64,000 bases of DNA from Paraburkholderia aromaticivorans (GCF_012689525.1 NZ_CP051514.1:1364001-1428000), one strand, 5' to 3'. Positions 8,200-19,163 are shown, counted from the first letter of the stretch. Translations and numbers: made by a program. Notes: generated from the letters alone by a model not told the origin.

Positions 8200-9228
8200 T
8201 CAATGAGATTTACATAATCCCCTGTCCGAAAAGAGTTGCTCAACAAGCCTCGCTGCACCGATGTTTTGCCAGTTCAACGCTGAAACCAACTCGGGTGTTA
8301 GCGAAAACAGATCGCCGACCAGTCCGTAATCGGCGACGCTAAAGATCGGCGCTTCCGGGTCCTTGTTGATCGCCACGATCACCTTTGAGTCTTTCATCCC
8401 GGCCAGATGCTGGATCGCACCCGAAATGCCAACAGCCACATACAGCTGCGGCGCGACGATCTTGCCTGTCTGGCCGACCTGATAGTCGTTCGGCACAAAG
8501 CCGGCGTCCACCGCTGCGCGCGACGCGCCGAGCGCCGCGCCGAGCTTGTCCGCCAGCGGCTCCAGCACCACCGCGAAATTTTCCCCGCTGCCCAGCCCCC
8601 GGCCGCCCGACACGATGATGTTCGCCGACGTCAGTTCCGGACGGTCCAGCTTCGTCACTTCACGGCTGACGAACTGCGAGAGACCTGTGTCCGTCGCCGC
8701 CTCGATCTTTTCCACCGCTGCGCTGCCGCCTTCTGCTGCAACCGGGTCGAAACCGGTCGTACGCACCGTGATCACCTTGATCGGATCCTGGGATTGAACC
8801 GTCGCGATCGCGTTGCCGGCGTAGATCGGGCGCTCGAACGTGTCGGCGCTACCCACTGCGATGATGTCGCTGATCTGCGCGACGTCGAGCTTCGCTGCAA
8901 TGCGCGGGGCGATGTTCTTGCCATACGCGGTCGCCGGCGCGAGGATGTGCGTGTAGTCCTTCGCCGGGTCTTGCACAACCGTCAGCACCGTCCTTTCGAC
9001 GTTTTCCGCGAGACCGGCTTCCAGGTGCGGCGCGTTGGCCAGCAGGACTTTCGAAACACCTGCGATCTTCGCTGCCGCATCCGCTGCACCCTGCGCGTTG
9101 TGACCTGCCACCAGCACGTGAATGTCACCGCCCACGAATTTGCCAACCGCGTGCGCAGCAGCCACCGTATTGAGCGTCGCCGCCTTGATCGACGCGTTGT
9201 CGTGTTCAGCTATTACCAGAGTCGTCAT
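8200..9228 (-). CDS. etfA: Electron transfer flavoprotein alpha subunit
   Basis: A 342-residue EtfA. The N-terminal domain begins [11 protein letters not shown]; the FAD domain holds [39 protein letters not shown] and [20 protein letters not shown]. It accepts electrons from acyl-CoA dehydrogenases and passes them to ETF-quinone oxidoreductase (23080-24759). The family normally ends shortly after [14 protein letters not shown]; here about 23 further residues follow ([20 protein letters not shown] and four more), probably because the usual stop has been lost. The gene lies 22 bases after etfB, with GGAG nine bases before the ATG. Confidence 0.93.
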   Translation of the reverse strand: MTTLVIAEHDNASIKAATLNTVAAAHAVGKFVGGDIHVLVAGHNAQGAADAAAKIAGVSKVLLANAPHLEAGLAENVERTVLTVVQDPAKDYTHILAPATAYGKNIAPRIAAKLDVAQISDIIAVGSADTFERPIYAGNAIATVQSQDPIKVITVRTTGFDPVAAEGGSAAVEKIEAATDTGLSQFVSREVTKLDRPELTSANIIVSGGRGLGSGENFAVVLEPLADKLGAALGASRAAVDAGFVPNDYQVGQTGKIVAPQLYVAVGISGAIQHLAGMKDSKVIVAINKDPEAPIFSVADYGLVGDLFSLTPELVSALNWQNIGAARLVEQLFSDRGLCKSH

Positions 9229-9250
9229 TTGCTCTTTCTCCGCGTTTTAC

Positions 9251-10012
9251 TTAAAGCACCCTGGCTTCGGTCTTCAGCTTCTCGACCAGCGTCTTCACAT
9301 CCGGCACCTTCACACCGGCGGAGCGCTTCGGCGGCTCGGCAACCTTCAGCGTCTTCAGGCGCGGCTTCACGTCAACGCCAAGGTCTTCAGGCTTGAGCGT
9401 TTCCACCGGCTTCTTCTTCGCCTTGATGATGTTGGGCAGCGTCACGTAGCGCGGCTCATTGAGACGCAGGTCAGTGGTGATCACCGCCGGCAGCGTCAGT
9501 GACAGGGTTTCCGCGCCGCCATCCACTTCACGGGCGACGGTCGCCCGCATTTGTCCTTCGCTGTCGGCGATGGTCACCTTCGACGCAAACGTCGCCTGCG
9601 GAAGGTTCGCCAGCGCAGCAAGCATCTGCCCGGTCTGGTTCGAGTCATCGTCGATGGCCTGTTTGCCCAGAATCACCAGCTGCGGCTGCTCCCTGTCGAC
9701 CAGCGCCTTCAGCAGCTTCGCAACCGCCAGCGGCTGCAGCTCCTCATTCGATTCGATCAGGATTGCACGGTCCGCACCGATCGCCAGCGCCGTGCGCAGC
9801 GTTTCGTGACACTGCGTGACACCCGCCGACACTGCAATCACCTCAGTCGCGACGCCCGCTTCCTTCAGACGCACCGCTTCCTCCACCGCGATCTCGTCGA
9901 ACGGGTTCATCGACATCTTCACATTCGCCATGTCGATGCCCGTACCGTCTGACCTCGCCCCAACCTTTACGTTGGAGTCGACCACCCGCTTCACTGCAAC
10001 TAGAATCTTCAT
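9251..10012 (-). CDS. etfB: Electron transfer flavoprotein beta subunit
   Basis: A 253-residue EtfB starting [17 protein letters not shown]. It contains the adenine-nucleotide-binding pattern and [34 protein letters not shown] and the family signature region [20 protein letters not shown]. It forms the AMP- and FAD-containing dimer with EtfA. The frame stays open 22 codons upstream, but the start at 10012 matches the family and has a purine run upstream. It lies between the AAHS transporter and etfA, all on the same strand, suggesting a dedicated ETF for the acyl-CoA dehydrogenase of this cluster. Confidence 0.93.
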   Translation of the reverse strand: MKILVAVKRVVDSNVKVGARSDGTGIDMANVKMSMNPFDEIAVEEAVRLKEAGVATEVIAVSAGVTQCHETLRTALAIGADRAILIESNEELQPLAVAKLLKALVDREQPQLVILGKQAIDDDSNQTGQMLAALANLPQATFASKVTIADSEGQMRATVAREVDGGAETLSLTLPAVITTDLRLNEPRYVTLPNIIKAKKKPVETLKPEDLGVDVKPRLKTLKVAEPPKRSAGVKVPDVKTLVEKLKTEARVL

Positions 10013-10102
10013 AGTCGAATCTCTCTCTAACCAATCAACCGGCTCTTGTGCACAGCGCATTAGCACGCTTCCTGCCAATGCAACGTGCTGTGCAGCCCCC
10101 CA

Positions 10103-11491
10103 CTACGACCTCGTCGCCACCACAGGCGCGGTGCCCGTCGACGTGCGCTCGTTATGCGCGGCACTGCGTCCCATTACCACGAGCGCAAACGCAGCAACCA
10201 GCGACGGCATAGCAAGCAGACTGAAAATCGACGCAAACTGCCAGCTCAACCCCATTAAGATCGCGCCGCCGAGCGCGCCCACCACCGCGCCGACCCGCCC
10301 GATCGCCAACATCCACGCGACGCCTGTAACGCGGCTCGTCGTCGGATAGAATTCCGCTGCCAGCGGCGCCATCGATGCAGCCGCACCGGAAAGCGCGACG
10401 CCCGTCATCGCGATCAGCGCGGTAAGCCACGCGTCGTGCGCGACGTTACGGCCGATCACGAAGACAATCGCCGCCGTCAGCACGTAGAAGAACGCGACTA
10501 AGCGAATGGCGCTGAAGCGATCCATCAGCCAGCCGGCGAGCAGAATGCCCACGCAACCGCCGACATGGAACAGCGAAGACGCCATCGCGGATCCGTGGAG
10601 CGTGAAGCCCGATGCCTTGAACAGGGTCGGCAGCCAGTTGGTCAACAGGTAGAAAACCGTCAGGCACATGAAATAGCTGAGCCACAGCATCATCGTGCCG
10701 AGCAGATAGCGCTTCGACAGCAGTTGCAATACTGGTGACGTCCTGGTTGTATCAGCCGGATCCTTGGCTTCGCAGATGAATGTGCAGCCATCGAGTCGGG
10801 CCTGCGGCGCGAGCCGTTGCAGGATTCGTGCGACGCGTTCGCGCGATCGCCCGTTCGCGACCATGAACTTGACGGATTCCGGCAAGAACGGAATCAACAT
10901 CGCCGCAAGGACGAGCGGAGCAACGCCGCCCGTCATCAACACGCTCTTCCAGCCAAACACGGGGATCAGCCACGCGGACAGCACGCCGCCCAGCGCGATT
11001 CCGGCCGCAAACCCCATGAACATCGCGTTGACGACGAAGCCCCGGATGCGCGCCGGTACGTATTCCGACATCAACGTAACGGCGTTGGGCACGGCAGCGC
11101 CGAGCCCGAGTCCGGTGAGAAACCGCATCGCCGTGAGCGCGTCCATCGAATTGGATAATGCGGTCGCACAACTCAACGCCCCAAAGAAGAATACCGATGC
11201 CACCAGCACTGCCTTGCGGCCGATCCTGTCGGCGAACGGGCCCACCAGAAGCGCGCCGATACCGGCGCCGACCAGTGCGGCGCTCAACACCGGCCCCAGC
11301 GATTCGCGCGGCACCTTCCAGTCCTGAACGAGAGACGGGGCGATGAATCCCATTGCGCCCGTATCGAATCCGTCGAGCGCGACAATCAGAAAACACAGCA
11401 CGAACAGCACACTGTGAAACACGGAGAAGCGCTGTCCGTCGATGAACTCCTGCACATCGACCGTGCGCCCCCTGTTGATTGGCTCTCTCAT
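10103..11491 (-). CDS. MFS transporter, aromatic acid:H+ symporter (AAHS) type
   Basis: A 462-residue inner membrane permease with twelve hydrophobic segments. The motif DGFDTGAMGFIAPSL in the first helix and GPFADRIGRKAVLV in loop 2-3 are hallmarks of the AAHS family (PcaK and BenK type), which imports aromatic or related ring acids with protons. The start at 11491 is chosen because GGAGG lies eight bases upstream; an upstream extension of 29 codons is open but has no signal. It is placed between the flavoprotein gene and etfB, and is the probable importer of the substrate of this cluster. Confidence 0.9.
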   Translation of the reverse strand: MREPINRGRTVDVQEFIDGQRFSVFHSVLFVLCFLIVALDGFDTGAMGFIAPSLVQDWKVPRESLGPVLSAALVGAGIGALLVGPFADRIGRKAVLVASVFFFGALSCATALSNSMDALTAMRFLTGLGLGAAVPNAVTLMSEYVPARIRGFVVNAMFMGFAAGIALGGVLSAWLIPVFGWKSVLMTGGVAPLVLAAMLIPFLPESVKFMVANGRSRERVARILQRLAPQARLDGCTFICEAKDPADTTRTSPVLQLLSKRYLLGTMMLWLSYFMCLTVFYLLTNWLPTLFKASGFTLHGSAMASSLFHVGGCVGILLAGWLMDRFSAIRLVAFFYVLTAAIVFVIGRNVAHDAWLTALIAMTGVALSGAAASMAPLAAEFYPTTSRVTGVAWMLAIGRVGAVVGALGGAILMGLSWQFASIFSLLAMPSLVAAFALVVMGRSAAHNERTSTGTAPVVATRS

Positions 11492-11637
11492 CGATCGCCT
11501 CCGTTGCTGATCGCACAGTGCGTCGCCTGAAAGCGCCGCAAGCCGCCATTGCCTCTTTCCATTTTCGTCTGCCTCCACTCTAATAATCAGTTACGCTAGA
11601 TAACAAAAATCAGGCGCGGCATACGCCGCCCGTTCAG

Positions 11638-13383
11638 CTATGAAGCCATTCGCAGGTCTGGCTCACGCGCTGGCGCCCTTGCCTGCTCGGCGATGTGCCG
11701 CCCCGCAATGAATCCGAACGTCATGATCGGCCCCAGCGTGATCCCCGCACCCGGGTAATTGCCGCCCATCACGCTCGCGCGGTCGTTGCCGACTGCGTAC
11801 AGACCCTCAACCGTCAGCCCGTTCGCCAGCACCTGACCGGAGACATTGGTTGCGATGCCATCGAAGGTCCCAAGATCGCCCATCTCCACCTTCAGCGCGT
11901 AGTACGGACCAGGACCGACCGGTGCGACGCATGGATTCGGCAAGTGATCGGGGTCGCCAAGGTACCGGTTGAACGACGTGCTACCGCGCCCGAACTCTGT
12001 GTCAACGCCGCGCGCGGCGTCTCCATCGTAGCGGCGCACGGTCTCTTCGAGCTGACGCGCGTCGATACCCGCGCGCGTCGCCAGTTCGGCCAGCGTGCGC
12101 CCCTTCACCAGGTAGCCGTTGCGCACCAGCGGCCCGAGCGGCACCGGCGCGGGCTTCGCGTAACCGAGGCCGTATTTGCGAATCGTTCGTCGATTGCAGA
12201 TGAGCCACATCGCTGTTTCATGTTCGCTCTTGCACGCTTCGATCATCGCGACGCCGACGTCGTGGTACGAATGGGATTCGTTTGTGAAGCGGCGGCCGCC
12301 ACGCGTGACGCCGATAATCCCCGGCTTGTAGCGATCGACGAGATGCGGGAACACGCCGAACTTGCCGTCGCTCATCGGCACGCGCGATACCGGCATCCAG
12401 GCCGCCGGCTGCGGATACCGGAGGTCGACACGTCCGCCGACCTGCTCGGCCAGCCGGCCGCCGTCGCCCGTATTGCCGACCGGAACCGGCGACACATGCT
12501 GACCTCCGCGCGCAACGTGCGGATACGCTTTGCGAATACGCTCGACATCGTGCGAGAAGCCGCCGCATGCCAGTACGACCGCGTGCCGCGCCGCGATGTT
12601 CACCGTCCCGTTCGCGGTTCGTGCGACGACGCCGCATACGCGTGTGCCTTTGACGATAAGCTCCAGTGCGGCCGTGTTCGTCAGGATCGGAATGTCAAGA
12701 TCGAGCGCTGACTTCGCGAGGCGCGCCGCGAGTGCGTTACCGCTCGTGATCTGTACGCCGCGGCGATATAGCGCGAGATCCTTCAAGTGGCTCGCGAGGC
12801 GTCGCGTCACATACCAGGCCGACTTCAGCGACTTCGTCGCGTTGAAGAAGTGCTTCAGATCGGCGTTCGATGAGTTGAACATCATGCCGATGAACGTGAT
12901 GGTCTTCAGTGGCGGCCGTAGCCGCATGATGTCCGCGCCCAGCCGCCGGGCATCGTACGGCGCGGCGACCACCGACCGGCCGATGTCGACGCCGCCATCG
13001 ACATCCGGGTGATAGTCCGGATACAGCGTTGGCAGGAATTTGACTTCCGTTTCGCGCTCGAAGAAATCGAGCATTTCCGGACCGACGCGCAGAAATGCGT
13101 CGACCGCCACCTCGTCATAAAACGCACCGGTTTCATTGCGCATGTAGCGACGCGCGGCCCCGGTCGTGTCCTCGACGTGATTCGCCGCGGCGTGCCGGTT
13201 GCCGGGAATCCACAGCACGCCACCCGAATAGGCCGTGGTGCCGCCGAACCACGGCTCTTTCTCGATGACGACGACGTCGAGTCCCTGTTTGCGCGCCGTG
13301 ATGGCGGTGGACAGACCGCCTGCGCCCGAGCCGATGACGAGCACATCGCAGGTCCGCTCCGGTGAGAGCATCGTGTTAGTCAT
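11638..13383 (-). CDS. FAD-dependent oxidoreductase, 3-ketosteroid-dehydrogenase-like
   Basis: A 581-residue flavoprotein of the FAD_binding_2 (fumarate reductase/KstD) superfamily. The N-terminal Rossmann motif is CDVLVIGSGAGGLSTAITA and the C-terminus has YAVGNDRASVMGG followed by NYPGAGITLGPIMTFGF, matching the KstD pattern in which the Tyr-x-Gly-x-Gly segment contributes to ketone binding. Family members introduce a double bond next to a ring carbonyl in steroids or cyclohexanone-type acids. Its neighbours (acyl-CoA dehydrogenase, hydratase) suggest desaturation of a cyclic ketone intermediate. The start MTNTMLSPER at 13383 has AGGA upstream; the frame is open 43 codons further but in atypical sequence. 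Confidence 0.85.
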   Translation of the reverse strand: MTNTMLSPERTCDVLVIGSGAGGLSTAITARKQGLDVVVIEKEPWFGGTTAYSGGVLWIPGNRHAAANHVEDTTGAARRYMRNETGAFYDEVAVDAFLRVGPEMLDFFERETEVKFLPTLYPDYHPDVDGGVDIGRSVVAAPYDARRLGADIMRLRPPLKTITFIGMMFNSSNADLKHFFNATKSLKSAWYVTRRLASHLKDLALYRRGVQITSGNALAARLAKSALDLDIPILTNTAALELIVKGTRVCGVVARTANGTVNIAARHAVVLACGGFSHDVERIRKAYPHVARGGQHVSPVPVGNTGDGGRLAEQVGGRVDLRYPQPAAWMPVSRVPMSDGKFGVFPHLVDRYKPGIIGVTRGGRRFTNESHSYHDVGVAMIEACKSEHETAMWLICNRRTIRKYGLGYAKPAPVPLGPLVRNGYLVKGRTLAELATRAGIDARQLEETVRRYDGDAARGVDTEFGRGSTSFNRYLGDPDHLPNPCVAPVGPGPYYALKVEMGDLGTFDGIATNVSGQVLANGLTVEGLYAVGNDRASVMGGNYPGAGITLGPIMTFGFIAGRHIAEQARAPAREPDLRMAS

Positions 13384-13411
13384 AACGTGCATTCCTGGTT
13401 GCCGCTCGCAC

Positions 13412-14562
<1,151 letters not shown>

Positions 14563-14566
<4 letters not shown>

Positions 14567-15066
14567 TTCTGTTCCTCTGCGATTCTGGTTGTATTGCGGC
14601 GGGCGCTGAGGGCGTCCAGACCCGAACGCGTCAGTACCATCGTGGTCATCACCCCTGTCTGCACGATTTCACCCCGCTGGTTGATCAGTTCCATGCGGCG
14701 TTTGAGAACGCCACGATCGGGCTTCGACGTTGCTCGCGCCGACATGACGGTCGTGCGCAGATGCACTGTGTCGCCGAGGAATATCGGGGCGAGGAAACGC
14801 CATTCGTCGACGCCCAACGCGGCGATAGCGGTTCCGATCAGATGGCCCATCTGTGCGCTCATCCCCGTGACCACGGACAGCCCGAGTGCCCCGTGCGCAA
14901 TGCGCTGACCAAGGGCGGACTTTGCGCTGTATTCCGCATCGGTGTGCATCGGATTGACGTCACCTGACACCCACGAAAACGTGACCACGTCGGTTTCGGT
15001 GATCGTGCGTCCGGGGCTCAGATCGACCTGGCCCTCGGCGAACTCCTCGATACATTTGCCAGTCAT
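14563..15066 (-). CDS. MaoC-like hydratase
   Basis: A 167-residue hot-dog-fold protein with the hydratase-2 motif VSGDVNPMHTDAEYSAKSAL; Asp36 and His41 form the expected catalytic pair, with Asn38 between. FGQ-type sequence (ALGQRIAHGALGLSVVTGM) follows. It should hydrate a trans-2-enoyl-CoA to an (R)-3-hydroxyacyl-CoA, the step after the acyl-CoA dehydrogenase. It begins 15 bases after the acyl-CoA synthetase gene and overlaps the dehydrogenase gene by four bases. Confidence 0.88.
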
Positions 15067-15081
15067 TGAATGGACCCCCTC

Positions 15082-17229
15082 TTATGAGAGGACAAGCAGC
15101 GCGTCGGCAGCCACGACGCCGTCCTGTCCTACGATGACCGGGTTCACGTCCGCCTCGGCAAGCGCGTCGCCCATGTCGGCGGCGAACTCGGAGAAGCGGC
15201 AGATTGCGTCGATCGCGCTGTCGATGTCGAGGCGAGGCTGTCCGCGGTAGCCGGTCAGCAGCCGGTAGCCCTTCAGCGACGACAGCATCGCGGCCGCTTT
15301 GTCCGGCGTCACCGGTGCGAGCGCAATCGACACGTCGCCAAGCAGTTCAACCAGCACGCCCCCGAGACCCACGACGACCAGCGTGCCGAATTGCGCGTCG
15401 CGCTGGATGCCAAGCACGAGCTCCACACCAGGCGGCGCCATTTCCTGGACGCTCACGCCATCGACCCGCGCCTGCGGCTTATGTTTCGCGGCAGAGGCCA
15501 GCACATCGCGCGCAGCGTCCCGCACCGCCTGCGTGTCTTTCAGGTTCAGACGAATGCCGGATACCTCGGTTTTGTGCGGAATATCGGGGGAGGCGATCTT
15601 GACGACGAGTGGGAAACGCAGAGCTTGTGCTGCCTGCACGGCTTCGTCCGGCGTTGAGGCGACGCTTTCGCGCGGCACCTTGATCCCGTACGCGGCAAGC
15701 ACCCTTTTCGAGTCCTGTTCGCTCAACACCTTGCCCCGTTCGTGCGCTGCCGTCACTATCGCCTGCGCGTTATCGCGCGCGTCGGCGGCCGACCGTCTCG
15801 GTGCCGCATCCGAACGCGACGCACGGCGCGCGTGCCAGTCGCACCATGCGCGTATTGCGGAGAAGCAGCGATCGGCGGAACGGAACAGCGTCACATTCGG
15901 GTCGGCGTCCAGTACCGCGCTTCCTGGCCCTTCGAGCCAGTCGTTCATCCAGACGGCCGCGATTGCGCTCTTTTTCCGGGCAGCGGACTCGCAGATGATC
16001 GGCGCGCGCGCACCCGTCGCTGCATCGTGTGCGAACACAAGCGGCACGACAACCGCGCTGAATGCGGGATCATCGACAAACGCATTCAGGCAGTGCGAAA
16101 AGGTCGACGACGTCTTGAGCACTTCGGCGGTCAGATCGGCCGGATTCGCAATCGAGCCAAAATCGGGCACAACGGACACGAGTGCTTCGCGCGTCGCCGG
16201 CGAGAGCGCCGGGAGCTCAAGCCCTTTTTGCTCGGCTTTGTCCGCATTGATGACACCAGCGCCGCCGGAAGTCGCCATGATGCCGACGCCGCGGCCATTG
16301 CGCGGCGCTCCATTGCGCGCGAAGAAGTTCGCCAGTTCGAGTACGGCCTCGAGGTCGTCGGTCTGGATGGCTCCCACCTCTTCCAGAGCAGCGCGGTAGG
16401 CGGCGACGGAGCCGACCAGCGTGCCCGTGTGCGACAGAGCGGCCTTGCCGCTCGTGGCCGTGTTGCCAGCCTTGTAGACGATCAGCGGCTTGCCGGCCGC
16501 ATCGGCAAGCCGTGCCGCTTCCAGAAAACGCGCTCCACTCTTCACGCCTTCGAACAGGCAGACGATCGCGCCGACCTCCGGATCGTCGGCGAGCGCTGCG
16601 ACGAAGTCGGCGACGTCCACATCGGACGAATTGCCTGCCGCGAGGTAGTGGCTCATTCCCACGCCCCGCGCCATCCCCTGCAACACCGTGTACCCAAGCG
16701 CACCGCTCTGCGACACGATGGCAACGCGGCCCGCGTGTCCCTTCATCATCTTGCCGCAGTCCGACATGAAGTTCATGGCCGCACCGGAACGCACGTTCGC
16801 GAGGCCAACGCAGTTGGGCCCTGCGATCCGGATGCCGCCGCGGCGCGCGATGTCGACGAGACGCTCCTGCGCCGCGACGCGATCGGGACGTCCGGTCTCG
16901 GCATACCCCGACGCGTAGACAATCGCGCCGCCCGCGCCGATCGCAATCGCTTCCTCGAGCGTCGGTTCGACGAGCGACTGCGACACGCACATCACAACAC
17001 AGTCCGGCGACTCGGGCAGATCAGCCAGCGTCGGCACGCATGGGAAGCCAACGGTCTCGCGGTACTTGGGATTGACCCCGAACACCTTCCCACCGAAGGC
17101 AGCCAGATTCGCGAGCGTGCGCTGACCGAATGAACCCGGCGTTTCCGACGCGCCGACGACAGCAATCGTTCGTGGATCGATCAGCCGGCGAAGATCGTTC
17201 ATCCGGTACACGGCTCTTTCGTTATGCAT
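15082..17229 (-). CDS. ADP-forming acyl-CoA synthetase (acetate-CoA ligase family)
   Basis: A 715-residue enzyme with fused domains: CoA-binding Rossmann domain (residues 10-140, IAVVGASETPGSFG), succinyl-CoA-ligase-like domains with the phosphohistidine site KAALSHTGTLVGS (about residue 270), and a C-terminal ATP-grasp domain (from about 490, LVVKIASPDIPHKTEVSGI). It should activate a carboxylic acid to its CoA thioester with ATP giving ADP and phosphate, or run in reverse. It is the first gene of the minus-strand operon; AAGGAG nine bases upstream supports the start at 17229. The divergent promoter region upstream carries two regulator-type palindromes. Confidence 0.87.
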   Translation of the reverse strand: MHNERAVYRMNDLRRLIDPRTIAVVGASETPGSFGQRTLANLAAFGGKVFGVNPKYRETVGFPCVPTLADLPESPDCVVMCVSQSLVEPTLEEAIAIGAGGAIVYASGYAETGRPDRVAAQERLVDIARRGGIRIAGPNCVGLANVRSGAAMNFMSDCGKMMKGHAGRVAIVSQSGALGYTVLQGMARGVGMSHYLAAGNSSDVDVADFVAALADDPEVGAIVCLFEGVKSGARFLEAARLADAAGKPLIVYKAGNTATSGKAALSHTGTLVGSVAAYRAALEEVGAIQTDDLEAVLELANFFARNGAPRNGRGVGIMATSGGAGVINADKAEQKGLELPALSPATREALVSVVPDFGSIANPADLTAEVLKTSSTFSHCLNAFVDDPAFSAVVVPLVFAHDAATGARAPIICESAARKKSAIAAVWMNDWLEGPGSAVLDADPNVTLFRSADRCFSAIRAWCDWHARRASRSDAAPRRSAADARDNAQAIVTAAHERGKVLSEQDSKRVLAAYGIKVPRESVASTPDEAVQAAQALRFPLVVKIASPDIPHKTEVSGIRLNLKDTQAVRDAARDVLASAAKHKPQARVDGVSVQEMAPPGVELVLGIQRDAQFGTLVVVGLGGVLVELLGDVSIALAPVTPDKAAAMLSSLKGYRLLTGYRGQPRLDIDSAIDAICRFSEFAADMGDALAEADVNPVIVGQDGVVAADALLVLS

Positions 17230-17266
17230 CCGTCACTCTCCTTTGCTTCGTATTTCAGCCAAATCT

Positions 17267-17281
17267 ATTGGACCGTCCATT
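17267..17281. promoter_or_regulatory. Putative GntR operator, site 1
   Basis: ATTGGACCGTCCATT, a 15-base palindrome with one mismatched outer pair, 38 bases upstream of the acyl-CoA synthetase start. It shares its core TGGACCGTCCA with site 2 and closely resembles the palindrome upstream of the GntR gene. Confidence 0.7.
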
Positions 17282-17332
17282 GACTCAATTAAGCATCACG
17301 TTCGCACGGCTCGTCCACCGGGCAATTACCCC

Positions 17333-17347
17333 AATGGACCGTCCATT
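17333..17347. promoter_or_regulatory. Putative GntR operator, site 2
   Basis: AATGGACCGTCCATT, a perfect palindrome around a single central base, 95 bases upstream of the thiolase-like gene and 66 bases from site 1. The pair sits between two divergent operons, so one regulator could control both. Confidence 0.75.
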
Positions 17348-17441
17348 AGATCGTTGATATTTTAGTTAATCGTTGCCGCAGACGCGGTGGCTTTCGCGGG
17401 CCGCACGGTCCGTATTTCGGCGCACGAGGAGGCTGGACAGT

Positions 17442-18635
17442 ATGGGTAGGACAGTGACGATCGTAGGTACTGCGGCATTGCCCGTCGGCAAATGGCAGTC
17501 GCCACCGGGCGCTGCGGAACAGACGCTCGAACATGAGGTGCTCGTCAGGCTCGTGCTCGATGCGGTCAAGGACGCAGGCGTGGAGAAGGCGGATATCGGC
17601 ACACTTTCACTGGCGCAATGCAGGCCTTATACGTTGCAGAAGTACTTCGCGACATTCATGGCACATCATCTGCGGCTGCCATGCACTGGCAGCGTCGCGG
17701 AGATTCTTGGCAACGGCATGACAGCAGGCCTCGCGTTCGAGAACGCCGCGAACGACATCCTGCTCGGGCGCTCGAAAGTGGCGCTCGCGCTCGGCGTAAA
17801 CTTCGAGACTGCAACGTCAGCCGCGGAGCACATGATGAGTTCGATGCGCGCAGTCGGCGACGTCGATTTTCAGGGGCCGTTCGGCATCACCCCGATCGCG
17901 TGGTATGCGATGGATGCCGCACGCTACATCTACGAGCACGGCTCGTCGCGCGAAGAACTGGCCAGCGTCGCGGTCAAGAACCGCGCGCACGCGGCGCTTA
18001 ATCCGCTCGCGCAGTTCCGCAAGCCGATCACGCTGGACGATGTGCTCGCGCAGCCGATGATCGTCGAGCCGCTGGGACTTTATGAAGTGCCGCCGCGCAG
18101 CGACGGCGCAGTGTGCCTCGTGCTTGCCGAAGAAGATGTCGCACGCTCGCTCGGGCGTCCTTATGTGCGGATCCGCTCCCGCGGTTTCTTTCATGAAGGT
18201 GCACATCAGATCAGCGAAGTGCCCAATGATATGACCGCTTTCATCGCGGCGCAGACTGCCGGACGCGTCGCCTACGAGGCGGCTGGCGTTACGCCGGCGG
18301 ATATCGACGTCGCCGAACTGTATGCGCCGTGCACGATCGTCGAGGTATTGGCGAGCGAAGCACTCGGTCTCGTGCCGCGCGGCCGTGGCGCGCGTTGCGC
18401 GGCCGAAGGTGTGACAAGCCTCGGCGGACGCATTCCGATCTGCACATCCGGCGGACTGCAATCGCGTGGGCATCCCGCATATGTAACGCCGTTCTACAGT
18501 TTCGTGGAAATCGCCGACCAACTGCGGGGTCGCGCGGGCGCGCGTCAGGTTCCTAATGCGGAACTCGCGATGACGAGCGCCGAACTCGGTAACTACAACG
18601 CAGCGCTCGTTCACATCATGGAGGGGGTCCACTAA
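17442..18635 (+). CDS. Thiolase-superfamily protein (lipid-transfer/aldolase-like), no nucleophilic Cys
   Basis: A 397-residue thiolase-fold protein starting MGRTVTIVGTAALPVG; GAGGAGG ten bases upstream fixes the start. The C-terminal half has ICTSGGLQSRGHPAYVTP, keeping the GHP histidine loop, but the segment that normally carries the active Cys reads ILGNGMTAGLAFENAA with no cysteine. Such Cys-less thiolase homologues, paired with a DUF35 protein as here, include the Ltp2-type retro-aldolases of steroid side-chain degradation. I therefore infer C-C bond cleavage of a hydroxyacyl-CoA rather than ordinary thiolysis. Its stop overlaps the start of the DUF35 gene (TAATG). Confidence 0.8.
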   Translation: MGRTVTIVGTAALPVGKWQSPPGAAEQTLEHEVLVRLVLDAVKDAGVEKADIGTLSLAQCRPYTLQKYFATFMAHHLRLPCTGSVAEILGNGMTAGLAFENAANDILLGRSKVALALGVNFETATSAAEHMMSSMRAVGDVDFQGPFGITPIAWYAMDAARYIYEHGSSREELASVAVKNRAHAALNPLAQFRKPITLDDVLAQPMIVEPLGLYEVPPRSDGAVCLVLAEEDVARSLGRPYVRIRSRGFFHEGAHQISEVPNDMTAFIAAQTAGRVAYEAAGVTPADIDVAELYAPCTIVEVLASEALGLVPRGRGARCAAEGVTSLGGRIPICTSGGLQSRGHPAYVTPFYSFVEIADQLRGRAGARQVPNAELAMTSAELGNYNAALVHIMEGVH

Positions 18636-19060
18636 TGCTCGAAACTCTCAACGTTGCCGGTCCTCGTGCCTATCCGCCACGTGTAACGCCTTTCACGCGC
18701 GCCTTCTGGGACGCGCTGCGCGACGGCCAGTTTCGCACGACACGCTGCGACGTTTGTCATGCGTACACGTTTCCGCCCAAGCCGTTTTGTCCGCATTGCT
18801 GGTCACAGCAGGTAAGCTGGACCGACCTGTCGGGACGCGGCACACTTTACTCGGCGACAACCATTCACGCAGCGCCAGCCGCGTTTCGGGCCGACGCGCC
18901 CTATCGCGTCGGCATCGTCGACCTCGACGAGGGTCCCCGTATCGCGGTCAGCCTCTGGGGCGATGCCCCACTCGCACTCGACGAAGCCGTCGAAATCATC
19001 GCATTGCGGCATGACGACGGGCCGCTGTTCGCTGCGCGAGCTGTCCATCTGCCTCGCTAG
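18635..19060 (+). CDS. DUF35 zinc-ribbon/OB-fold acyl-CoA-associated protein
   Basis: One hundred and forty-one residues. An N-terminal helix (FTRAFWDALRDGQF) is followed by a rubredoxin-like zinc ribbon with Cys38, Cys41, Cys52 and Cys55, then an OB-fold (SGRGTLYSATTIHAAP, PYRVGIVDLDEGPRIAVSLW). DUF35 proteins bind acyl-CoA and form complexes with adjacent thiolase-like enzymes. The one-base overlap with the upstream gene and identical strand make a complex likely. Confidence 0.88.
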   Translation: MLETLNVAGPRAYPPRVTPFTRAFWDALRDGQFRTTRCDVCHAYTFPPKPFCPHCWSQQVSWTDLSGRGTLYSATTIHAAPAAFRADAPYRVGIVDLDEGPRIAVSLWGDAPLALDEAVEIIALRHDDGPLFAARAVHLPR

Positions 19061-19163
19061 CAGCCGTCGTTTGAGCGATAGATGAACCGCTCCTCGTGCA
19101 GGTGGTGATTCAGCAAAAAAACATGCGCGTGCGAACAACGCTTTATTGATTAAGGAAAATCCT

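Noticed and set aside
8630..8650. Partial match to the GntR palindrome (GGACGGTCCAG)
   Set aside because: It lies inside the etfA coding sequence and lacks the outer AAT/ATT arms; probably chance.
8407..9396. 329-codon plus-strand frame opposite etfA
   Set aside because: Arg-rich mirror of etfA codons; no domain.
16217..16990. 257-codon second frame inside the acyl-CoA synthetase gene
   Set aside because: Same-strand shadow frame of very high Arg content overlapping an intact enzyme gene.
15742..17133. Long open frame on the plus strand opposite the acyl-CoA synthetase gene (463 codons)
   Set aside because: It is antisense to a clearly coding gene in high-GC DNA, Arg/His-rich and without any domain; a shadow frame.
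18417..18480. Missing Cys in the thiolase-like protein as a pseudogene signal
   Set aside because: The frame is intact, start and ribosome binding site are good and it is coupled to DUF35; a Cys-less functional class is the better explanation.
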